This document shows positions 57,594-64,000 of a stretch of 64,000 nucleotides of DNA, one piece after another (within the stretch, counting starts at the first letter, position 1; every line of letters begins with the position of its first letter). The position numbers were made by a program, and so were the translations under genes. This stretch comes from Pegoplata infirma (taxonomy: Eukaryota > Arthropoda > Insecta > Diptera > Anthomyiidae), in assembly GCA_963921195.1 (NCBI GenBank), contig OY992537.1:20606642-20670641 (forward strand), written 5' to 3'. The notes beneath the pieces were generated by a model, which saw only the letters and a program-made list of their open reading frames with translations, was not told the DNA's origin and did not search any database.

Positions 57594-59889
57594 TATACCC
57601 TCCACTCTAGTGATAGAGGGTATATATAATAGGGCGGAGTAATTTTTTTTTTCGACAAAATCGTCAAGCATATTCGGATTCTGCATAAAATTCTAAGAAA
57701 AAATGCCGAACAAACCATGTCTCAAAAATCAGTTTTGACCCCCCCAATTTTCAAAAATAATTTTGAACGATATTCGACTTTTTTAGCTGGGCTTATTATT
57801 TGTAATATATGGTTTTACTAATAAATTTTGCTTTTATTTTGTATTAGAGGTATTTTTGGGTACGGGGAATCCATATTTGATATTAATTTTGCTCTAAACC
57901 GCCGCTAGAGGGCGCTAAAAAACAAAAATCTGGACTTGGGTCTTCAGATATTTTTTTTATTTTGAAGCCAGATACTCTAAGGAGCCATTTAGACATTCCC
58001 ATTTACAGCTTAATTAAATTCCAAAAATTCGCGATTTTATTCGCGATTTTAATTTTTTAAAAATCCACAAAAAATTAAAAAGTGGTAAACTACACCATTA
58101 TTTTTTTGCTACAATTTTTTAAAACTTTTTCGTTTAAAGTAGAGGATTTTAGCTTTAAATTTCAATTTTGATTATCAAAATCCCATGTTTACTTAAGGAG
58201 TTATAGATCTTCAAAGTACATCGATAAACGATTTGAAAATCCTAAAATCATTTATTAACAAAATTTTAAAATTTTAAAAAATAAAAAATTTTCTTTTTAT
58301 ATGGGCATAATTAAAAAAAAAAAATATTAAAAATAGAAAACTTTTGTGTCCTATTAAAATGATGACTGATTTTTTTTGCAAAAATGTCATTCTTTCATAA
58401 TATGTTAATTAAAAAAAATCAAAAGAGGTGAGAGTTGACGAAAAGGCACTAAAATAATGCATTTGCATTTAAAATGCATTTTTTAATAACACAATTTTTT
58501 TTTAACTTTTAAGTTTAATTAAGAGGACTTCAGCTTTTAATTTCAATTTTGATTTTAAAAATCGGATATTTACTTAAGAAGTTATCGCTCATCAAACTAC
58601 GCCACTTTTTCATATTTTGTGATTTTTAAAAAATGAAAATCGCGAATAAAATCGCGAGATTTTGGAATTTAATAAAACTGTAAATGGGAATGTCTAAATG
58701 GCTCCATAGTGTATCTATGTACACAATCTAAAGATCATAGGTAAAAAAATACCCTTTTTCTCGTGATGATTAATGGAAAAGGCGTGTGTCGTACAAAACT
58801 ATTTTTGAAAATTGGGGGGGTCAAAACTGTTTTTTGAGACATGGTTTGTTCGGCATTTTTTCTTAGAATTTTATGCAGAATCCAAATATCCTAGACGATT
58901 TTGTCGAAAATTTTGCTCCGAACAATTCACTCCGCTCTAATATATAAGTTTGTCATTCCGTTTGTAACACCTCGAAATATTGGTCTAGGACCCCATAAAG
59001 TATATATATTTATGATCCTCGATCGATTTTAAGTCGATCTAGCGATGTCCGTCCGTCCGTCCGTCCGTCTGTCTGTCTGTCCGTAGAAAACACGCTAACT
59101 TTTGAAAGACTTTATAGAGGCTACTGAAGTTTGGCATATATGTTTGTCATTTATCTGGTCAGGTTGGTATTGCAATCCAGCCAAATCGGTCAAGTGGTTC
59201 AAAAGTTATGAGCAAAAGAGTAAATTTCGGCAAGGGTGTTTTGCGAATTTACGAGATAAAAAACACGATAACTTTCGAAAGACAATAATGAGACTACTGA
59301 AGCTTGGCAGGTATCTTTGCCGTTCCCCGGGTCTGTTTGGTATTAAATTTCAGCTCAATCGGTCCAGTGGTTCAAAAGTTATAAGCAAAAACCTGAATTT
59401 CACATTAGTTTCATCTAAAATGCCACGTGTTTTAACAAGTTTTAAAAGCATTGGTGGTAACTTAACAATGCTTTTCAAACTAATTTAATTTTAAAGCAAT
59501 GCTTTTAAACTTGTTTTGTTTTAAAAGCATTGGTAACTTAAAAATTACACTCGAAATAAATCTTACACTCAAAAAAAATTTTACACTCAAAAAAAATTTT
59601 GCACTCAAAAAAAAATTTACACAAAAAAAATTCATTTTTTTTTTTTTACAAAAATGACAATATTTTGTGTACATACGTACGTGCATTCACTAAGAAACAC
59701 TAAAAAAAAAATTAGTAACTTTTCTTTAAAAAAAAAAAATGACAAAAAAAGAGTTTTTTACTCAAATAAAATATTTCTAATCAAAATTTTTAATTTTTTC
59801 ACGTTAAAAAATGTACTACCATTTAAAAAAAATGCACTGTGGAGGGTATTCATAGATTCAGCAAAGTCGAATTTAACTTTTCTACTTGT
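57594..59889 (+). mobile_element. Inner mini-me/DINE-1-like element, subfamily C, with hAT foldback
   Basis: TATACCCTCCACTCTAGTG at 57594, interruption at 57630-58939, then TATATAAGTTTGTCATTCCG, the (GTCC)n(GTCT)n tract at 59045-59085, a body with repeated CACTCAAAAAAAATTTTACA segments, a weak hairpin (ATTCAGCAAAGTCGAAT) and TTTCTACTTGT at the end. About 980 bp without the insertion. Confidence 0.82.
57630..58939. mobile_element. 1310-bp hAT-type foldback element in a mini-me TA tract
   Basis: Termini TAGGGCGGAGT and, inverted, TAGAGCGGAGT; exact 8-bp duplication ATATATAA (57622-57629, 58940-58947). The arms remain complementary for several hundred bp, sharing AACAAACCATGTCTCAAAAA, GACCCCCCCAATTTT, AGCCATTTAGACATTCCCAT and ATTCGCGATTTTATTCGCG. 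Non-coding. Confidence 0.85.
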
Positions 59890-60962
59890 TTTTATTCAAG
59901 GGGGTCTTATGGGTCTTTTGTGCCAAGATCCATTAATCTAATTCAAACTCTGTTCAATGTTCCTAATGAACATTATAACAGAGGATGGAGAAGCTAGCCT
60001 TATATCCTCAGAATTAAGCAATTCCTTGTCTAAGAACCGTCTTCTGATCCTACATATTGCGATGCATTCACATAATATGTGTTGCGTTGTTTCCACTTCC
60101 TCAAGACAAAGTCGACACAAAGAAGATGCACAAAGGTTTAAATTATGCAAGTGATAATTTACCTTATAATACCCGGTGAGAAAACCTGTCAGTAACCTTA
60201 TGTCACTTTTGGTGTGATTAAGTATACTTCCATATGATAATGGAGCGATTAGTGCTTTGGATTGTCGTAGACCTCCTGAATTTTCCCATAAGTTTAAGAA
60301 GTCGGTTCTTTCCAAACCCTTAATCATGTTTGAGAAGGTGGACCAGTTTACCCCACAATAGGGTTCGGGTCCGGTCGTAGGAGTAGCGGAGGCATTTCTA
60401 GCAAGCTCATCCGCTATCTCATTACCCTCAAAACCTCTATGACCAGGGATCCAAAGTAGAATAATTTTGTTTCTCCCGGCCAGCTGCTGAAGGGTATCAA
60501 AACATTCCAGTGTCATTTTGGATTTAAATTCCCAAGAAGACAGCGCTTGAAGTGCTGCCTGGCTATCAGAGAAGATTGAAATATGAGTACCCTTCATACC
60601 CTTTGCAATATTAACCCTAGCGCATATTGTAATAGCCTGAATTTCAGCCTGAAAAACTGTAGGCCACCTACCCATTGGTTCGGAGATCCGCGTGTTTGGA
60701 CCGTAGACACCAGCGCCAACTCCAGAGGATATTTTGGATCCGTCAGTATACCAGTTTAGGCTTCTAGTATCCACATATGGACCACCTTCATCCCACTCTG
60801 GTCTACTCGGTATCACGATCTCAAATTTCCTTCCAAAGCGAAGCACAGTGTTAATTCTATCCGTCGGCATATCTAGGTTTTTCCTAATTCCTATTGAAGA
60901 AAGAATATTGGAGTGACCGCTCAAGTTGCGAGGGTCAGAGTACGATACATACGAACGAAACA
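59890..60962 (-). mobile_element. 5'-truncated non-LTR retrotransposon, I/LOA-like
   Basis: Minus strand: the coding part (60963 to 59938) is followed by a short 3' region of about 50 bp ending TGAATAAAAA at the edge of the inner mini-me. The upstream part (endonuclease and reverse transcriptase) is absent; the sequence switches near 60955 to ACGAACGA-rich sequence of the surrounding terminal-repeat element. Confidence 0.8.
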
Positions 60963-60963
60963 T
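59938..60963 (-). CDS. RNase H and C-terminal region of a non-LTR retrotransposon ORF2
   Basis: 341 codons with no stop. RNase HI signature: YTDGSK (Asp74), EIQAI (Glu107), FSDSQAAL (Asp133) and WIPGHRGFEGNEIADELAR with His175 and Asp185, so all catalytic residues are present. Residues 250-300 end in a zinc-knuckle-like Cys283-x2-Cys286-x8-His295-x4-Cys300, the usual C terminus after RNase H in I- and LOA-type elements. RNase H would degrade the RNA strand during reverse transcription. The first few residues (MFRSYVSY) come from the flanking repeat, so the true start is lost. The intact frame suggests a recent insertion, but without a reverse transcriptase it cannot transpose by itself. Confidence 0.85.
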   Translation of the reverse strand: MFRSYVSYSDPRNLSGHSNILSSIGIRKNLDMPTDRINTVLRFGRKFEIVIPSRPEWDEGGPYVDTRSLNWYTDGSKISSGVGAGVYGPNTRISEPMGRWPTVFQAEIQAITICARVNIAKGMKGTHISIFSDSQAALQALSSWEFKSKMTLECFDTLQQLAGRNKIILLWIPGHRGFEGNEIADELARNASATPTTGPEPYCGVNWSTFSNMIKGLERTDFLNLWENSGGLRQSKALIAPLSYGSILNHTKSDIRLLTGFLTGYYKVNYHLHNLNLCASSLCRLCLEEVETTQHILCECIAICRIRRRFLDKELLNSEDIRLASPSSVIMFIRNIEQSLN

Positions 60964-61716
60964 ACGAACGAAAATTTCACATGTATTATGTAGTTGTTAC
61001 AATAACAAAACACATTTCGTTCGTATGCATACTTCGCTTTCTGTAAACTGGTACTAAGTTTGTCACTCCCTTTGTAACACCTCGAAATATTGGTGTAGAA
61101 CCCGATAAGGTATATATGTATATTTGTGATCCTCGATCGACTTAAAGATGATCTAGCGATGTCCGTCCGTCTGCCGTTGAAAACACGCTTACTATTGTTG
61201 GTCATTTACGTGGTCGGGTTGGTGTTGTAATTCAGCAAAATCGGTCCAGTGCACTGTGGTTCAAAAGTTATAAGAAAAAGAGTGAATTCGGCAAGCATTT
61301 TTGCAAATTTACGAGATAAAAAAAACGCTAATAAAGACAATTTTGAGGAAGCTGAAGCTTGGCAAGCAAATCGGTCCAGTGGCTTAAAAGTTTTAAGAAA
61401 AACCGTGAATTACCGATTGGTTTCACCTTAAAATCATGTGTTAAAAAAACCGAGGCTTAAAAAAACAAGCTTTTAAATCGTTGGTAAGCCACAAAATTAC
61501 TTTATAAATTATTTTTGTCACTCAAAAATATTTTTACACTAAAAATTTTTCTTTTTTTTTACAAAAATGACAAAAAAGGTTTTTTTTTCTCAAAATTAAA
61601 TATTTCTAATCAAAATTGTTATTTTGTTCACGTTAAAAAATTTATTATCCTTTAAAAATGGCATTGTGGATAGTATTTTTAGATTCGGCCAAGTTGAATT
61701 TAACTTTTCTACTTGT

Positions 61717-62984
61717 GAAATTTGAGATTGGGCAGCTTAAAATACAGGTAACTCTAATTTTTCTACCCTCATTCCCATATGCAAGTTTCAGGGCAATTGG
61801 TGGGTGGGTGCCCTCTGAAAGACCTTTCTTGTTTAGTTTTTTCCTTTGGCGTTTCTTTTGTACGTGTGCTTATGCTATTTGTATGTGTCAAAAAAGAAAA
61901 TATTTAGCAAATATTTTAATATATATTTTAATATATTAAACTAAACTAAATTCTGGAAGGGAGAATTGTGTCATCATCTTTGTTGGACTTGGACTTAAAC
62001 ACGTACATTTGTTTATTTATATTTTTGTTGGGAAATTAGCCACGTGTGTATGTGTTGGTTGTCTCTTAAGTAAAAACATTCATAAATTTCATATGCTTAA
62101 TGAAGCTCAAGGGAATTATGTTTGCTCTAAATGGAATATGGTCAGAAAATCCCCCACAAAAAAAAATAAAAAATTCTTAAACAATATGTTAAATATGAAT
62201 TTTCATTTAGTAAATTAAGTGGAATAGAAATTAAGTTTTAATAAAAAGCATAAACAAGTCTTCTTTTATTAGTTACAAGTCATCAAGTACAAAAAAGCAA
62301 TTAAAATTGAAAGTTTTTAAATTAAAAGCCACAGAAACCTTTTTTTTCTTTATGGTTCTCCTCTCCATAAGGATAAAACATATGTTTGTAAGGATTATGT
62401 ACTTATATTACATGTAACAAAAATTTAAGGTACTCAGGTGTAATATCCTTTCACATACAGATATTCTCGTATTAACACATCCATACTTGTTTAAACAAAG
62501 TTTTTGTTGTTAACCTTCCATATGGATTTGTGTTAAAAAAAAAATTAATTCATATTTTTACCAGACTTTGTATAAAGTGAAGCTATAAAGAATTATTCAT
62601 TCATTTATTCTTGGTTATAAGCATCGTTTAATCCATATTGTTTAATGGTGGGTCGTTTCATGAAGTAGGTACGTTAAAGGGGAAATGATGTTTAATAATG
62701 TTGCGGTTTAACATTTTCTGCAACACTTTCTCTCTTCTCTAAACACTTTGGACTAAAAAATGTAATACAATATTGATACGGCAACACCGGTACATGGGTA
62801 CCTTTTGTAGGAAAATTAAAATTTTTGAATGGATTTGTAACAAAAGAACTTTTAATTTGTGAATTAGACTTCTAGAGAGTCAAAGAAGTATAAAACTTAA
62901 ATACGGTCTTGCCAAACTTAATGATGTACTTCACAATTTAAAAAATATTATTTCAAAGTACTGAACTTAAGAACAGACCGTACG
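61717..62984. other. Unassigned AT-rich DNA with a decayed mini-me piece
   Basis: 62890-62970 resembles a decayed subfamily A tail on the minus strand (AAGTATAAAACTTAAATACG, GTCTTGCCAAACTTAATGAT). Open frames are short and unsupported. Confidence 0.4.
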
Positions 62985-64000
62985 GGCATGCCTGTTTATT
63001 TTACGATATTACAGTGGAGTTGCAGCGGACTGATCAGGAAGATTAAGGAGGTTGACGCCTTCATAGAAAAGAGACTAATAGCGACCGCGGTCCCCCAACC
63101 GTAAGAGGGGCAAAGAAGGAGACCTTGCTTTTCTTGTCCATGACTTCGGTCTACTGTCCATCACATTGAAAAACGGTCACTTGGAACTCCAGGGGATCGC
63201 CGTTCGATCTAGATTGGTTGAGATTGTGAATATCTACAACCCTCCATCCGCAGTCTGCCGTTCGGAATATCGCTCTTTCATTGAATTTTTAATGGACGGA
63301 GTCATACTCGGTAACCTAAATTAGCATCATGATAGCTGGCAGTCTGAGTAGGAAAATGATGCAAGAGGTATGTTGTCAATGAATGACAACCTACTTGCAT
63401 CACCGAAAACTGTCGTGGCTTACCAGATCTTTCAATAGCCCGCATTGACCTTGTAGCCTTCACCACCTGGCATGCCGACATCGCCCTCAACTCTGATCAC
63501 ATCCCGATCACCGTTAAGATCTAAAAATTCTGGAATTCACATCTGCTGAAGAACGTAATTTTGTGAGCTTTCAGAAATCGGATAGGGTCAGATTTCAGGA
63601 GATGACGGAACTACAATTCAGTCAGCTGACTTCTCAATCGACAACTTCAGAATGAGAAAGGAAAGATCTTAATTGATGTACGAACTTCCCGCCGGAGGCA
63701 TGTCGTCTAGCAGATAGACGAGATGCCAGCCGGAGAAAAAAAATTCAGCGTACCTTCGTTTAAGGAAACTGAGCCCTGAGATTAATGCTTTAGTCTCTTC
63801 CTACTGCAAAGATCTGTGGATACGGCACCTAGAAGAGTCAGATAAAAGTTCTTAGCGCCTGTGGTTTACGATAAAGAACCATCCGAATGCCCGCAGAAGA
63901 TAAATCGGAATACCCCTTTTGACAGTGGCACGCCGCTTGACTACCAAAGATGCTGCCTTAAACCGATAATTTGGTGAGCATCCAGCCTGACCTAACAGGG
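62985..64000 (+). pseudogene. Decayed non-LTR retrotransposon: endonuclease and start of reverse transcriptase linker
   Basis: The region is richer in G+C than the rest. In shifting frames it reads GDLAFLVHDFG (about 63121), LELQGIAVRSRLVEIVNIYN then PPS (63182-63246), and LNSDHIPITVKI (about 63487-63522), the C-terminal SDH block of apurinic-type (APE) endonucleases of Jockey/I/R1-group elements. Further on, LWFTIKNHPNARR (about 63860) resembles the linker before reverse transcriptase. Several frameshifts and stops make it non-functional. It continues past the window edge. Confidence 0.8.

Larger units (their letters stand above)
57561..61054. mobile_element. Terminal-inverted-repeat element with TAA flanks (Harbinger-like), stuffed with other elements
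   Basis: Left GTGCCAGTTTACAGAA (57561), right inverse GTACCAGTTTACAGAA (ending 61054); TAA on both sides (57558-57560, 61055-61057). Just inside are ACGAACGA motifs at both ends. The original element may have been a MITE of about 150 bp (57561-57590 plus 60965-61054) into which mini-me C and a non-LTR element later inserted. A 3-bp TAA duplication fits PIF/Harbinger, but this is tentative. Confidence 0.5.
57527..61716 (+). mobile_element. Outer mini-me/DINE-1-like element, subfamily C, split by a 3.5 kb block
   Basis: Head TATACCCTCCACTCTAG at 57527-57560; body resumes at 61055 with TAAGTTTGTCACTCCC, GATCTAGCGATGTCCGTCC and the tail ATTTAACTTTTCTACTTGT at 61716. At about 61247 it has CAGTGCACTGTGG where other copies read CAGTGG (see findings). 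Confidence 0.7.

Overview
The window looks like repeat-saturated, AT-rich nuclear DNA from a dipteran insect, probably a muscoid or calyptrate fly. That inference rests on many copies of a mini-me/DINE-1-like element with the (TA)n and (GTCY)n proto-microsatellites described in flies, together with Jockey- and I/LOA-like non-LTR retrotransposons, a tRNA-derived SINE and Penelope-like repeats. I found no host protein-coding gene I would defend. Nearly all long open frames are simple repeats without stop codons or fragments of mobile elements.

Layout. 0-7 kb: degenerate palindromic repeats; then a mini-me (subfamily A) swollen from about 0.6 kb to 4.5 kb by a 1.95 kb TA-flanked insertion and a perfect 486-copy TCTG array; then a foldback element and a subfamily B copy. 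9-13 kb: mini-me B and C copies, a Transib-like element, and a 'D' family element interrupted by an internally deleted Jockey retrotransposon with its poly(A) tail. 14-22 kb: further D, A and B copies, a 1 kb foldback with CACAGTG ends and 5-bp target duplications, and TA-flanked MITEs. 25-28 kb: a TA-flanked 3.3 kb element carrying a 1.9 kb satellite of 35-bp units, itself split by a SINE. 31-37 kb: a five-level nest (mini-me B, Tc1-type foldback, Penelope-like fragment, hAT, three MITEs), followed by a mini-me half carrying a 1.2 kb TTAATG array. 39-44 kb: a D element with a 1.1 kb hAT inside, then a mini-me C with a 1.94 kb foldback. 48-50 kb: an inverted repeat with arms of about 0.8 kb built from Penelope-like units. 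51.9-57.4 kb: a hAT MITE, then a D element holding a forward-forward-inverted Penelope-like array with hammerhead ribozyme motifs. 57.5-61.7 kb: another nest ending in an open RNase H reading frame of a non-LTR element. 63-64 kb: a decayed non-LTR endonuclease region running off the edge.

How it fits together. Many insertions have exact target-site duplications, so their order can be read from sequence alone. In two places a repeated copy serves as the empty site. The mini-me elements act as landing pads, with several unrelated transposons sitting in their short TA tracts. They also act as microsatellite nurseries. The most noteworthy material is the giant simple arrays at the mini-me microsatellite position, the hammerhead-bearing Penelope-like array, the CACAGTG-ended elements, and several long foldback elements. 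Family names rest on motifs, termini and target duplications read by eye, because no database comparison was possible.
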